This document shows, one piece after another, positions 42,166 to 51,205 of a stretch of 64,000 nucleotides of DNA. The position numbers and the translations under genes were made by a program. Position 1 is the stretch's first letter; every line of letters starts with the position of its first letter. Where the stretch lies: contig CAKQPS010000003.1 in NCBI GenBank assembly GCA_934270475.1, positions 124,001 to 188,000 of the forward strand. Reading direction: 5' to 3'. The notes under the pieces are model-generated. The model had not been told where the DNA came from, did not search any database, and worked only from the letters and a program-made list of their open reading frames with translations. This stretch comes from an uncultured Alphaproteobacteria bacterium. Lineage in GTDB: Bacteria > Pseudomonadota > Alphaproteobacteria > RF32 > CAG-239.

Positions 42166-42809
42166 TGCGCGGCAAATATATCACGCTGGAAGGCGGTGAG
42201 GGCTGCGGAAAATCAACGCAAGTCAGGCTGCTGGCACAGTATCTTGAGCAAAACGGCATTGCCTGCGTGCAAAGCAAAGAACCGGGGAGCACAGAAGAAG
42301 GCAAAATAATCCGCAGCTTGTTGGTTACCGGCGATAAGGATAAATTTGACGCCATAAGCGAATGTTTGCTCTACTATGCCGACCGGCGCTGTGATTTAAC
42401 CAAGGTGGTATGGCCTGCGCTTGATGCCGGAAAATGGGTGATAAGCGACCGATATGCCGATTCGACCGAAGCCTATCAATATTACGGTTATGATAAACGT
42501 GTCCCGCTGGAAACTCTGCAAAATTTATACAAAATTGTTGCCGGAGATTTTAAGCCGGATTTGACCATTATTTTAGATATTGAACCGGAAGTCGGTATGC
42601 GCCGTTCCTATGCTAAAGCCGAAACAATGGCGGTAAAAGAGCTGCGTTTTGAGAGCCGTCAGTTGGAATTTCACAATAATCTGCGCCGCGGCTTTTTAGA
42701 AATTGCCAAACGCGAGCCGGAGCGCTGCGTGGTTTTGAATGCCGACACCGATATTGAAACTTTGCACAAACAAATTGTGGAAACCGTAAAAGAAAGGCTG
42801 GGCTGCTGA
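42165..42809 (+). CDS. tmk: Thymidylate kinase
   Basis: Phosphorylates dTMP to dTDP. 214 residues. P-loop EGGEGCGKSTQVRLLAQ (residues 8-24), the EPGSTEEGKIIRSLL region (usually EPGGT), the DRY-type motif VISDRYADSTEAYQYYG (about 93-109), and a LID region around FESRQLEFHNNLRRGF. The product of ThyA, encoded 31 kb away, is its substrate. The start overlaps dacC and the stop overlaps holB by one base, so the three are coupled. Confidence 0.96.
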   Translation: MRGKYITLEGGEGCGKSTQVRLLAQYLEQNGIACVQSKEPGSTEEGKIIRSLLVTGDKDKFDAISECLLYYADRRCDLTKVVWPALDAGKWVISDRYADSTEAYQYYGYDKRVPLETLQNLYKIVAGDFKPDLTIILDIEPEVGMRRSYAKAETMAVKELRFESRQLEFHNNLRRGFLEIAKREPERCVVLNADTDIETLHKQIVETVKERLGC

Positions 42810-43861
42810 TGGCGGACGAAATAAACATCTCGCCGCGCAATAACAGCTTTTTGCTTGGGCAAACGCAGGCGGAAGAAGTTTTTTTGAAAGCTTGGAAAAA
42901 TCAGACCATGCACCACGCTTGGATTTTGAGCGGACCCAAAGGTATCGGTAAAGCCACTTTAGCCTATCGTATCGCCCGTTTTTTGTTATGGGCAGATGAA
43001 AGCAAAAAAAATGCATATAATTCCTTGAATGTTCCCGAAGATTCTCCGGTTTTTAAGCAGGTCGCCACCGGTTCGCATTTGGATTTAATGGTGGTGGAGC
43101 GCGATTATATCGAAACCGACCGCAAAAAAATTATTAAAGCCATTCAAAAAGGCGAAGCGCCAGATGAAGAAGAATTAAGCTCTCTGAAAAAATCGGCGTT
43201 TATCCGCGTAGATGATGTGCGTAAGGTCAATGAGTTTTTATCTAAAACCTCGTTTAATAATAATTGGCGCGTGGTGATTATTGACAGCGCCGATGATATG
43301 AATAAAAACGCCGCCAATGCTTTGCTGAAAATTTTGGAAGAGCCGCCGGCGCATACGGTTTTACTGCTTATCAGCCATAATGCCGGAATGTTGCTGCCAA
43401 CTATCCGCTCCCGCTGCGCCAAACTGCCGCTGCAAATGCTTGATGTCAACACAACAGCCAGCTTGCTGCGCCGCTATCGTCCGCATTTGAACGAGGCGAT
43501 GATAAGCAAAGTGGCGGAAATGTGTCCGCAAAGCGTGGGGCAGGCAATTATGTATGCCGATTTGGACGCGGTCGGAATGTATGACAGCTTATGCAAAATT
43601 CTTTATTCCAAACAAAAATTTTCGTTGAGCGAATTGCTGGATTTTTGCACTGAGGCTGTGACAACTCCGGATAGTTTTGATTTGCTGCAAGAGCTGATTT
43701 TGAAGTTTATCCGCGAAAATATGCCGCAAAGTCAAGATGTTGAAGCACTATATGCCTGCTGGGACGAAACAAATAAAATGTTTGCCGACTGCCAAAATAT
43801 CAATATGGATAAAAAGCAGATGTTAATTAAACTTTTGACTAAAATTTGCAAGGTGCTGTAA
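42809..43861 (+). CDS. holB: DNA polymerase III delta' subunit
   Basis: Clamp-loader subunit of the replicase. 350 residues. Walker A-like SGPKGIGKATLAYRIARFL, VRKVNEFLSKTSFNNNWRVV, then IIDSADDMNKNAANALLKIL and LEEPPAHTVLLLISHN with the sensor arginines in TIRSRCAKLPL. The zinc cysteines of many delta' proteins are replaced by a longer charged insert (residues 90-130). Directly follows tmk as in other Alphaproteobacteria. Confidence 0.94.
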   Translation: MADEINISPRNNSFLLGQTQAEEVFLKAWKNQTMHHAWILSGPKGIGKATLAYRIARFLLWADESKKNAYNSLNVPEDSPVFKQVATGSHLDLMVVERDYIETDRKKIIKAIQKGEAPDEEELSSLKKSAFIRVDDVRKVNEFLSKTSFNNNWRVVIIDSADDMNKNAANALLKILEEPPAHTVLLLISHNAGMLLPTIRSRCAKLPLQMLDVNTTASLLRRYRPHLNEAMISKVAEMCPQSVGQAIMYADLDAVGMYDSLCKILYSKQKFSLSELLDFCTEAVTTPDSFDLLQELILKFIRENMPQSQDVEALYACWDETNKMFADCQNINMDKKQMLIKLLTKICKVL

Positions 43862-43862
43862 A

Positions 43863-44645
43863 ATGTTTACAGATAGTCATTGCCATATTAACGCCTCCGA
43901 TTTTGATAAAGACCGCGAAGAAACGGTTTTGCGGGCGCGGGAAATGCAGGTCGATTATATTTTAGATGTTTGCGATGATATAGCGGATATGCCGCGGCTG
44001 CTTGATTTTTGTCAAAGCCGTAAGCATATTTATACCACTGCCGGCGTGCACCCTGAATTGGCTGATAAATATCAGAATTTGACGGCGGCACAGATTTTAG
44101 AGTTGGCAAAATCGCAAAAGGTTGTCGGTATCGGCGAATGCGGTTTGGATTATTATTATAACTCCGACATAAAAGAACAGCAGCTCAAAGTACTGTCGGA
44201 ACATATTAAAGCGGCGCAGAAAAGCGGCTTGCCGCTGATTATACATAACCGCGATTCCGATGATGATATGATTACTTTGCTTGGCGAAGCTTATAAAAAG
44301 CAAAAATTTAAAGGTGAGCTGCATTGTTTTTCATCATCTGAAAAATTGTTGGAATTTGCGCTTTCGATTGGCTTTTATATTTCCGCTTCCGGTATTATTA
44401 CTTTTAAAAAAAGCGAAGATTTGCAGCATATGTTTAAAAATGTGCCGAATGAAAAATTGCTGATTGAAACGGATTCTCCCTATTTGGCTCCGGTTCCGCA
44501 CCGCGGGCAGCGCAACGAGCCTGCTTTTGTGGTGAACACGGCGCAGGTTCTTGCCGAGCTGAAAGGATTAAGTGTTGCCGAACTGGCAGATTTAACCACC
44601 CGTAACTTTTTAACATTGTTCAGCAAGGTAAACCCTGATGAGTAA
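43863..44645 (+). CDS. tatD: TatD-family deoxyribonuclease
   Basis: Metal-dependent hydrolase of the amidohydrolase TIM-barrel class; DNase activity is known in the family. Metal ligands: DSHCHI (residues 3-8), GIGECGLDYYY (E about 95), LIIHNRDSDDD, GELHCFSSS and IETDSPYLAPVPHRG. 260 residues, usual length. In many Alphaproteobacteria metG lies between holB and tatD; here one base separates them. Overlaps the next gene by 8 bases. Confidence 0.94.
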   Translation: MFTDSHCHINASDFDKDREETVLRAREMQVDYILDVCDDIADMPRLLDFCQSRKHIYTTAGVHPELADKYQNLTAAQILELAKSQKVVGIGECGLDYYYNSDIKEQQLKVLSEHIKAAQKSGLPLIIHNRDSDDDMITLLGEAYKKQKFKGELHCFSSSEKLLEFALSIGFYISASGIITFKKSEDLQHMFKNVPNEKLLIETDSPYLAPVPHRGQRNEPAFVVNTAQVLAELKGLSVAELADLTTRNFLTLFSKVNPDE

Positions 44646-45423
44646 ATTGATAATTTTAGGCAGCGGAGCCGCCCCAGGAGTTCCGTCAGTTTCCGGCGGC
44701 TGGGGAGCCTGCAATCCGAACAATCCCAAAAACCGCAGGCAGCGTGCCGGAATATATTTAACCGACGGAACAACGCAGATTTTGGTTGATACCTCGCCGG
44801 ATTTGAAAAATCAGCTTATTGCCAACAACATAACAGCCGTTGACGGAGTGCTGTATACACACACGCATGCCGACCATCTGCACGGAATTGACGATTTGCG
44901 GGGAATTACACGCAACATCAAGCGCAGCTTAAATTTTTATGCCACGAAGCCGCAGATAGCCGAAATTAAGGAGCGTTTCAGCTATGCTTTTTCAAATGTT
45001 GAGCATTGGGATATAACCAATCACCCCGAGCTTTTACCGGTTGAAATAAAATACGGAGAAAAGTTTGAAATCGGCACTTTTGATATTATGCCGCTGGAGT
45101 TCGGCGGGCATACAATGATAACCACCGGCTATTGTTTTAAGGGCGGACAAGTGGTGCTTGTGCCTGATTTTAAGTCTATTCCGCCGCAAACTTTGGACTA
45201 TTTACAAAAAATTGATGTTGATGTTTTGATTATGCCCTTGACTATGCTGCGTGAGGGCAGGTATCATGCCGGTATTGATATTATTTTGGACAGCGCATCA
45301 AAAATTGCCGCCAAAAGAGTTTTTTTGACCCATATGGCGACCGAATGTGATTTTGATGAAGTCAACCATTTGACGCCGGATAATATGCAGCCGGCTTTTG
45401 ATAATATGATGATAGAGTTTTAA
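44638..45423 (+). CDS. MBL-fold hydrolase (PhnP-like), 261 aa
   Basis: Metallo-beta-lactamase fold with YTHTHADHLHGIDDLRG (H-x-H-x-D-H, about 76-84), VDTSPDLKNQLI, LEFGGHTMITTGYCF and VFLTHMATECDFDE for the remaining metal ligands. It is the cyclic-phosphodiester-hydrolase (PhnP-like) type that usually follows tatD in Alphaproteobacteria. The exact substrate is unknown; coupled to tatD by overlap. Confidence 0.93.
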   Translation: MSKLIILGSGAAPGVPSVSGGWGACNPNNPKNRRQRAGIYLTDGTTQILVDTSPDLKNQLIANNITAVDGVLYTHTHADHLHGIDDLRGITRNIKRSLNFYATKPQIAEIKERFSYAFSNVEHWDITNHPELLPVEIKYGEKFEIGTFDIMPLEFGGHTMITTGYCFKGGQVVLVPDFKSIPPQTLDYLQKIDVDVLIMPLTMLREGRYHAGIDIILDSASKIAAKRVFLTHMATECDFDEVNHLTPDNMQPAFDNMMIEF

Positions 45424-45434
45424 GGAGTGTATAA

Positions 45435-46316
45435 ATGCTGTGTATTTACCACATTGCCGACCACGATGGGAAAGGTTCGGCGGCGATTGTAAAAAGTAAA
45501 TTTCCGGAAATTGAGCTTATGGGTTTGAACCATGATATGGAAATTCCGTATGAAGAAATAGAAAAACACGACAAACTGGTAATTTGCGATATTGCTTTGC
45601 CGGTTAAATATATGCTTGAACTCAACAAAAAAGTTGACTTGACTTGGATTGACCACCATGTTTCGGTTATCAAAGAATATGACGAATTGATGAAAACCGG
45701 CGAATATGAACCGATTAAGGGTGTGCGCAAAGTCGGTACTGCCGCCATTGTTTTGACATGGGGCTATTTCTATCCTGAAAAAGAACTTCCGGAAGGTATC
45801 CGCCTGCTGGGGCTGAATGATATTTATGATTTGCGAGACCGTAGAGTCCGTCCGTTTGAATATGCTATTCAAACTTTTGGCGTTAATCGTCCGACAGATA
45901 AAATTTGGACGCAGTTAATGAACAATGAAGTAGACATCAAAGCCATGGTAGAAAAAGGCTCGGCGATTTTATCATGGGTGCGCCATCGCAACTATCGTTT
46001 GGTGCGCGGCATGGGCTTTGAAAGCGAGTATAAAGGAATGCGCTGCATCTGTGCCAATATGGCTCAAGGTCAGTCCGAATTTTTTGATTCGCTGGAAAAT
46101 ATCAAGGATTTTGATTTTATGGTAATTTTCTTTATGAACAAGAAAAATTTGTGGAATATGACATTTTACACCGCTAAAAGCAATGTTGATGTTTCGCTGA
46201 TAGCCAAGGAATTCGGCGGCGGCGGTCATGCTAAAGCGGCTGGAGCTTCCTCATTAAAAGAGCTGCCGGACTTTTTGAAAAACGGCAAGCCGTGGAGCAA
46301 ACCTCAGCAAAATTAA
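45435..46316 (+). CDS. DHH-family phosphoesterase, 293 aa
   Basis: DHH domain: HIADHDGKGSAAI (first aspartates, residues 6-18), VICDIALP, and the signature LTWIDHHVSVIKE (about 71-76). DHHA1 domain near the C-terminus: LIAKEFGGGGHAKAAGASS. Members cut short oligoribonucleotides, cyclic dinucleotide products or polyphosphate; a long middle region unlike RecJ or NrnA keeps the substrate open. Follows the MBL gene after 11 bases with an AAGGAG site. Confidence 0.9.
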   Translation: MLCIYHIADHDGKGSAAIVKSKFPEIELMGLNHDMEIPYEEIEKHDKLVICDIALPVKYMLELNKKVDLTWIDHHVSVIKEYDELMKTGEYEPIKGVRKVGTAAIVLTWGYFYPEKELPEGIRLLGLNDIYDLRDRRVRPFEYAIQTFGVNRPTDKIWTQLMNNEVDIKAMVEKGSAILSWVRHRNYRLVRGMGFESEYKGMRCICANMAQGQSEFFDSLENIKDFDFMVIFFMNKKNLWNMTFYTAKSNVDVSLIAKEFGGGGHAKAAGASSLKELPDFLKNGKPWSKPQQN

Positions 46317-46378
46317 AAATCGTTTCCATTAAAAAAATCATTTTTGCTTAATAAAAAGGATTTTTTTTTGCATCATAC

Positions 46379-46406
46379 TTGACAAAATTTGTAAAAATGC
46401 TAAACT
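46379..46406 (+). promoter_or_regulatory. Promoter of the 46453 gene
   Basis: TTGACA 46379-46384, 16-base spacer, TAAACT 46401-46406. The sequence TTGACAAAATTTGTAAAAATG is almost that of the promoter at 56235. Confidence 0.65.
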
Positions 46407-46452
46407 AAAGCAGTTTTTGTATTATTCAGTTATAATTTTAATTTTTAGGCTT

Positions 46453-46917
46453 ATGGAAAATACAGCTGAGAAAATTGCGTTGGAACATTGCCGCTTAGGC
46501 TATGTTGATAAGACCGGTAATCTTGAAATTTTATCGGTTTTGGATTTGTCTAGAAAAGACGAAATAAAGTGGATTGAGTGCGGTCATACGTTTGTCGCCC
46601 TCAAAAACTCAGGTTTCGGCAGATGGGACACCGTTATGCACCGCGAAAAGCCGCTTTTGACCAAAGGCAGAGTTTCGTTGCCTCTCGTTGGAGGATTGGC
46701 AGACTGCTTTGTTAACCGCTTCAAGTTCAAGCAGACTGTGCGTCTTTTGCGCGCACACGGCGTAGATGCCGATGATTGGCTTGAGGGCTGGTATTGGTCT
46801 TGCGAGGAACTAGGCTACGACGGCAATCAGATTCACACATTTGAGATGTCCAGCGGAGCGTACTCTGTGCACGACCGCCTTGACACAAACGGTTTTGTCC
46901 GTTACGCGCTGCTCTAA
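46453..46917 (+). CDS. Hypothetical protein of an SD-less cassette, 154 aa
   Basis: The frame is open from 46417, but ATG 46453 fits the leader conserved with the gene at 56121 (AGTTATAATTTTAATTTTTA, then 6-9 bases, then ATG). There is no Shine-Dalgarno. Codon use is shifted to C- and G-ending triplets compared with the flanks (for example GTCGCCCTCAAA). The sequence is soluble; CGHTFVALKNSGFGRWDTVM and TVRLLRAHGVDADDWLEG resemble parts of the next gene. No family recognised. Own promoter and terminator. Confidence 0.6.
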   Translation: MENTAEKIALEHCRLGYVDKTGNLEILSVLDLSRKDEIKWIECGHTFVALKNSGFGRWDTVMHREKPLLTKGRVSLPLVGGLADCFVNRFKFKQTVRLLRAHGVDADDWLEGWYWSCEELGYDGNQIHTFEMSSGAYSVHDRLDTNGFVRYALL

Positions 46918-46925
46918 AACAAGGA

Positions 46926-46959
46926 AAAGCCGGTAAAGTTTTTAACTTTGCCGGTTTTT
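46926..46959 (+). terminator. Terminator of the 46453 gene
   Basis: CCGGTAAAGTT / AACTTTGCCGG around TTT, then five T. Confidence 0.8.
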
Positions 46960-47027
46960 AGTGAGTGATAAAATAAAGCCAATGCCGTGCTTTATAAGTT
47001 GTTTAATCCTATAGTTTTTTTATTTTT

Positions 47028-47369
47028 ATGGAAAAATTCTTAATTCACACGCCATGTGCATTGCTTTTGTTTGATGAGCAAAAGTGTGCATTGTCGGCGG
47101 TATCGACTTTTGATGCGGAAGTCCGCAAAAAAGTTCAGGCAGTTGTTTGCGATGGCTTTGTCTTTGCCTTAAACAGGTTTGGCAACCGGCTATTGACTGA
47201 GTTGTCTTTAGACGAGGCTTGTTTGAAAGCCATTGCCCCCAAGGACATGGCGCAGGCTGAAAAAGCCAAAAACAACAGCCTGCTGAAAAAAACGATTGCA
47301 ATGCTGCGCTCTCATTGCGAGATTGATGACGGCGTAGTGATGTCACCTCTGCTCATTTGGCAGAAATAA
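47028..47369 (+). CDS. Hypothetical protein of an SD-less cassette, 113 aa
   Basis: ATG 47028 follows a T-rich leader (TAGTTTTTTTATTTTT) without Shine-Dalgarno. VVCDGFVFALNRFGNRLLTE and KKTIAMLRSHCEIDDGV line up with CGHTFVALKNSGFGRWDTVM and KQTVRLLRAHGVDADDW of the gene before, in the same order, so the two look like diverged neighbours of one family. Soluble, six cysteines. No known domain seen. Terminator follows. Confidence 0.6.
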   Translation: MEKFLIHTPCALLLFDEQKCALSAVSTFDAEVRKKVQAVVCDGFVFALNRFGNRLLTELSLDEACLKAIAPKDMAQAEKAKNNSLLKKTIAMLRSHCEIDDGVVMSPLLIWQK

Positions 47370-47372
47370 CCG

Positions 47373-47413
47373 AAAAATCCCCTTAAAAATCAGTTGTTTT
47401 TAAGGGGATTTTT
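47373..47413 (+). terminator. Terminator of the 47028 gene
   Basis: AAAAATCCCCTTAAAAA / TTTTTAAGGGGATTTTT, perfect 17-base arms with a 7-base loop. Confidence 0.85.
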
Positions 47414-47447
47414 GTATATAGTGCTTGAACAGATAAGGAGAAAACAA

Positions 47448-48659
47448 ATGCAGCTCAGTGCCAAATATCAAGCCGTTTTAGAAGTTATTACGCAGATTTT
47501 TCAAGACAAATATCCTGCTGATAACATTTTGAAAGAATATCTGCGCAATCGTAAATATATTGGTTCCAAAGACCGGAAGTTTATCACCAACACGGTGTGG
47601 GATATTATTCGTCATCGCAGCCGTTTGGAGTTTGACTGTGAAAGCACAGAGCCTCGTTTGCTGCTGCTTGCTTATTTAAAAGACGAGGATTTTGATGTGA
47701 TTGCCTCCGGTTCGGAATATGGCTTGAAACCGCTGACTAAAGACGAAAAATATAAATTGGCGCATTTAAGAGAAGATGTCTATCCGGAATATGTTGAAAA
47801 AGAATGTCCGCAGTGGCTCTATGAAAAAATCGGTGATGCGGCATTGGCGGCAAGCTTGAATACCACTGCGCCGGCAGATGTGCGCGCTAATTTCATCAGT
47901 CGGGAAGAGGCTAAAAATAAGCTGCAGAAAGAGGGGCTTTTCTTTTCATTTACGCCGTATTCGCCTTATGGTCTGCGTTCGGCGGAAAGAGTGAATCTGC
48001 AAAATTGCGTGGCGTATCAAAACGGCGATATTGAAGTGCAGGACGAAGCATCGCAACTGGGAGCGATTCTCTGTGATGTGCGCAGCAATCACCATATTAT
48101 TGACTATTGCTGCGGCGGAGGCGGAAAAAGCCTGCTGCTGGGTGCAATTCTGCATAACGACGGCTTGATTTATGCGCATGACAAAAACTTTAACCGTATG
48201 GACGGCTTAAAGGCAAGAGCCGATCGTTTGGGCATTAAAAATATTAAAATAATCCGTGAAATCGCTGCTGGAGATAAATTTGACCGCTTTATTGTTGATG
48301 CGCCGTGTTCGGGCAGCGGTACATGGCGGCGCTCGCCTGATGCAAAATACCGCTTGACCGCGAACCATCTGAAAACAATTGAAAAAGCGCAAGCCGAGAT
48401 TTTGGATATTGCCGCAAAACATATTGCCGATAATGGTCGGATTATTTATATGACCTGCTCCGTTTTGCCGGAAGAAAATGAGCGGCAGATAGAAAAGTTT
48501 TTGCAAAATCATTCGGATTTTTCAACAGTGAATATGAAAAATTTGTGGGAGCGGAAACTGGAGCAAAATTATCCGTTTGCTGAAACCCGCTGGCTGAAAT
48601 GCTCGCCTATTTTAACCGGTACGGACGGTTTCTTTGTCTGTGCTTTGCAAAAGAAATAA
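47448..48659 (+). CDS. RsmB-family 16S rRNA cytosine-C5 methyltransferase, 403 aa
   Basis: ATG 47448 follows ATAAGGAGAAAACAA; an in-frame ATG at 47394 overlaps the terminator before it and is rejected. SAM-dependent RNA m5C methyltransferase of the RsmB/NOP2 class: IIDYCCGGGGKSLLLG (SAM motif I, about 220-235), FIVDAPCSGSGTWRRSPD with the release cysteine, and YMTCSVLPEENERQIEKF with the catalytic cysteine. The N-terminal 130 residues (QDKYPADNILKEYLRNRKYI) stand where RsmB has its NusB-like domain but are shorter. RNA target is inferred from the family. Confidence 0.9.
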   Translation: MQLSAKYQAVLEVITQIFQDKYPADNILKEYLRNRKYIGSKDRKFITNTVWDIIRHRSRLEFDCESTEPRLLLLAYLKDEDFDVIASGSEYGLKPLTKDEKYKLAHLREDVYPEYVEKECPQWLYEKIGDAALAASLNTTAPADVRANFISREEAKNKLQKEGLFFSFTPYSPYGLRSAERVNLQNCVAYQNGDIEVQDEASQLGAILCDVRSNHHIIDYCCGGGGKSLLLGAILHNDGLIYAHDKNFNRMDGLKARADRLGIKNIKIIREIAAGDKFDRFIVDAPCSGSGTWRRSPDAKYRLTANHLKTIEKAQAEILDIAAKHIADNGRIIYMTCSVLPEENERQIEKFLQNHSDFSTVNMKNLWERKLEQNYPFAETRWLKCSPILTGTDGFFVCALQKK

Positions 48660-48749
48660 ACTGTAACGTTTTGTGTGTTGCAATCTGCCGCCGCTAAGTC
48701 TAGTCTTGCGGTTAACAGATATTTTAAATTTTTTAAGAGGATTAAAAAT

Positions 48750-49547
48750 ATGGCTAAAATTCATGCTACTGCTGTTGTTGAAGACGGCGCGCAAATTGCA
48801 GACAGCGCAGAAATCGGACCATTCTGCTGGGTAAGTTCCCAAGCTAAAATCGGCGAAAACGTACGTTTGCTGGGGCAAGTTACCATTTATGGCGATACCA
48901 CAATCGGCGAAGGGACTGTTGTTTTCCCTGGTGCCAGACTGGGTTGCGGACCGCAGGATCACGGCAATGAATTTCAGCCGGGGGCGCGCCTGATTATCGG
49001 CAAGCGCAATGTAATCCGTGAAAACGTGACAATGCACGCCGGAACTCCGAAAGAACATCTGACAACCGTTGTCGGTGATGATGGTATGTTTATGATTAAC
49101 TCGCACGTTGCGCATGACTGCGTGGTCGGCAACAATGTAATTATGACCAACAATGCCGTAATCGGTGGACACGTTCATTTGGGCGACGGCGTGATTTTGG
49201 GCGGCAATTGCGCTGTGCACCAGTTTGTACATATTGGGCGCAAAGCTATGGTCGGCGGCGTTTCAGGCATTGCCCGCGACATTATTCCGTTTGGTATTGC
49301 CAATGGTATGCCGGCGCACCTGCGCGGTTTGAATGTTATCGGTTTGAAACGCAGCGGTTTGGAAGAAAGTGTTATCAAATCTTGCACCCGTGCCTTTATG
49401 TTTATTTTTAAGGGTTCTAACGGCACTTTTGAAGAACGTGTCGCGCAGGCTGCGGAAAAATATAAAGACAATAAAATGGTTATGGAACAAATCAAATTTA
49501 TCCAAGAGTCTTTGGCTGGCAAGCGTAATTTGACAATTGCCGACTGA
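48750..49547 (+). CDS. lpxA: UDP-N-acetylglucosamine acyltransferase
   Basis: First step of lipid A synthesis: moves a 3-hydroxyacyl chain from ACP to UDP-GlcNAc. 265 residues from ATG 48750 (AAGAGGATTAAAAAT before it). The left-handed beta helix shows hexapeptide repeats (IADSAEIGPFCWVSSQAKIG); the catalytic histidine lies in MFMINSHVAHDCVVGNNVIM, and HLRGLNVIGLKRSG plus the C-terminal helices complete the enzyme. It stands alone; the usual neighbours lpxD, fabZ and lpxB are absent here. Shows that the organism makes lipopolysaccharide. Confidence 0.97.
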   Translation: MAKIHATAVVEDGAQIADSAEIGPFCWVSSQAKIGENVRLLGQVTIYGDTTIGEGTVVFPGARLGCGPQDHGNEFQPGARLIIGKRNVIRENVTMHAGTPKEHLTTVVGDDGMFMINSHVAHDCVVGNNVIMTNNAVIGGHVHLGDGVILGGNCAVHQFVHIGRKAMVGGVSGIARDIIPFGIANGMPAHLRGLNVIGLKRSGLEESVIKSCTRAFMFIFKGSNGTFEERVAQAAEKYKDNKMVMEQIKFIQESLAGKRNLTIAD

Positions 49548-49575
49548 TAACATCAGTTAAATTCAAATTTTTTTA

Positions 49576-49605
49576 GAGCTTCTTTATATAAGAGGCTCCT
49601 TTTTT
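49576..49605 (+). terminator. Terminator of lpxA
   Basis: GAGCTTCTT / AAGAGGCTC with a 5-base loop and T6. Confidence 0.75.
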
Positions 49606-49712
49606 GTATAATAATTTTACAAATAAACAAAATTTGACAAATTTTTTTGTTGCACAGTTTGAAAAAATATGGTTTAATAAGGCAAAATAATTTATTAGCA
49701 AGGATGATGCCC

Positions 49713-51131
49713 ATGTCTGAAGATTTGAATAATGCAACCGAACAAAATGCTGAAGAGCAGCAAGAGCAAAACAACGAACAGCCTCAGCCGAATGTTGCTC
49801 AAAACATAAACGAAATCGAGCCTTTGGATGAAGATGTGTTTCGTGAAAAGCTGCTGCAGGATTTATTTACTAAGCCTGAAAACAGTCCTGAAAAAATATG
49901 GCTTGATGACGAGGTTAGAGAGTGGTTTGAAAGTCAAGGCACTCCGCTGAATGACAACTCTCTTGATATGGAAGTTGATATTCACAGCGAAATGGGTGAA
50001 AAAATCTATCAGGATTATTTGGATACTATTTGCTATAAGGTCAAAACAGATACTTTTTCTTTGAATGCCGATAAGGTCAACAGTGCGTTTGAAACTATGT
50101 ATGATTTTGCGGCTGTGCGGTTTGCAAATGAACTCAGCATCGGTAAAATGGATAAAGTGATAAAAGCTCGTTTCGAGACAATACCGCAGCTGGACGAAGC
50201 CTATTTTGTGGCAACAATCGGGCGAGATTTATACGGAATGATGAATAGCAATGAGGTGAAAACTTCTCAGATAGAAGTGGAAAATAAAATCCAAACTTTG
50301 GAGGATTTGCATGACGTCAATGTTATCGACAACGAGCAAATGGCGCTGGGCTATCATAATATTGCAATTGTGCTGGAACGTATGTCCCGTAACAAAAGCG
50401 AAGGTTCCGGTACCAATAAAGAGCGTTTGGCGTCGTATGACTATATGAGCAAGGCTTTGCGCTTAACCGCCGACCCACAGCTGATTAAAACCTGTTACGA
50501 ATATTTACCGAATACGCAGGGCAATAAGATGCTGTATGTTCGTGAAGCGTGCGACAGAGCTTTGGTGGCAAATGACTGCGATAAAACAGCTTTGTATAAA
50601 ATTCACACCATTTACAGCAAAACTTTGGAAATTGAAAATAACACCTCGCACTTTACCCTTGTGTCAGATGAAAACTATGCCGAGGCAATGTATCATTATC
50701 AAGAAGCTTTTGCAAATGCCAACACTAAGGAACGCCAAGCAAAAGTGCTGCGCAATATGGCAAAATTGCAAAAGAACGCCGATAAGGCGGCATCGTATGT
50801 CACCCGTGCCGAACTGGCAGAGCATTATTTAACCGGCAAAGCTAAAGTTCGCGAATTGCTGCGTTTGGCGTCAGATGTTTCTAAGCCTGAAACTAAACAG
50901 GCTTTGTACGAAAGCGCCGCAAATGAGCTTATTGACAGTGCGGAAATTAAAAACGGCGAAAAATCTTTGCTATTGTCCAATGTAATTCATCATTTGCGCC
51001 CGCTCTACGGCAACAATAAAACCAAACTGGATAATTTGGATAAATTAGAAAAACAATATTGCACCAAGCCTAAAAATAAAGAATTTTCATTGCTGCGTGC
51101 GTCATCAAAAGGAAATGATTATTTTAACTAA
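49713..51131 (+). CDS. Hypothetical helical-repeat protein, 472 aa
   Basis: Start chosen at ATG 49713 (AAGG 10 bases upstream). Residues 1-40 are acidic and Gln/Asn-rich (low complexity), residues 40-470 are helical with TPR/HAT-like pairs (YNIAIVLERMSRNKS-type, AMYHYQEAFANANTKERQAK, KVRELLRLASDV). No signal peptide, no catalytic motif. Probably a cytoplasmic scaffold; I do not recognise a family. Single gene with a terminator at 51152. Confidence 0.65.
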   Translation: MSEDLNNATEQNAEEQQEQNNEQPQPNVAQNINEIEPLDEDVFREKLLQDLFTKPENSPEKIWLDDEVREWFESQGTPLNDNSLDMEVDIHSEMGEKIYQDYLDTICYKVKTDTFSLNADKVNSAFETMYDFAAVRFANELSIGKMDKVIKARFETIPQLDEAYFVATIGRDLYGMMNSNEVKTSQIEVENKIQTLEDLHDVNVIDNEQMALGYHNIAIVLERMSRNKSEGSGTNKERLASYDYMSKALRLTADPQLIKTCYEYLPNTQGNKMLYVREACDRALVANDCDKTALYKIHTIYSKTLEIENNTSHFTLVSDENYAEAMYHYQEAFANANTKERQAKVLRNMAKLQKNADKAASYVTRAELAEHYLTGKAKVRELLRLASDVSKPETKQALYESAANELIDSAEIKNGEKSLLLSNVIHHLRPLYGNNKTKLDNLDKLEKQYCTKPKNKEFSLLRASSKGNDYFN

Positions 51132-51151
51132 ATAAATCTCAACTAGAAAAA

Positions 51152-51187
51152 TAAACCGAAACTGCTGAAGTTCTGGTTTATTTTTTT
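51152..51187. terminator. Terminator between converging genes
   Basis: AATAAACCGAAACT / AAGTTCTGGTTTATT around GCTG with T-run; serves the plus-strand gene and possibly the minus-strand one. Confidence 0.7.
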
Positions 51188-51205
51188 GTTGGTTGAAATG
51201 GCTTA

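Noticed and set aside
43861..43863. Loss of metG from the holB-tatD cluster as a notable deletion
   Set aside because: metG may simply lie elsewhere; gene order varies within Alphaproteobacteria.
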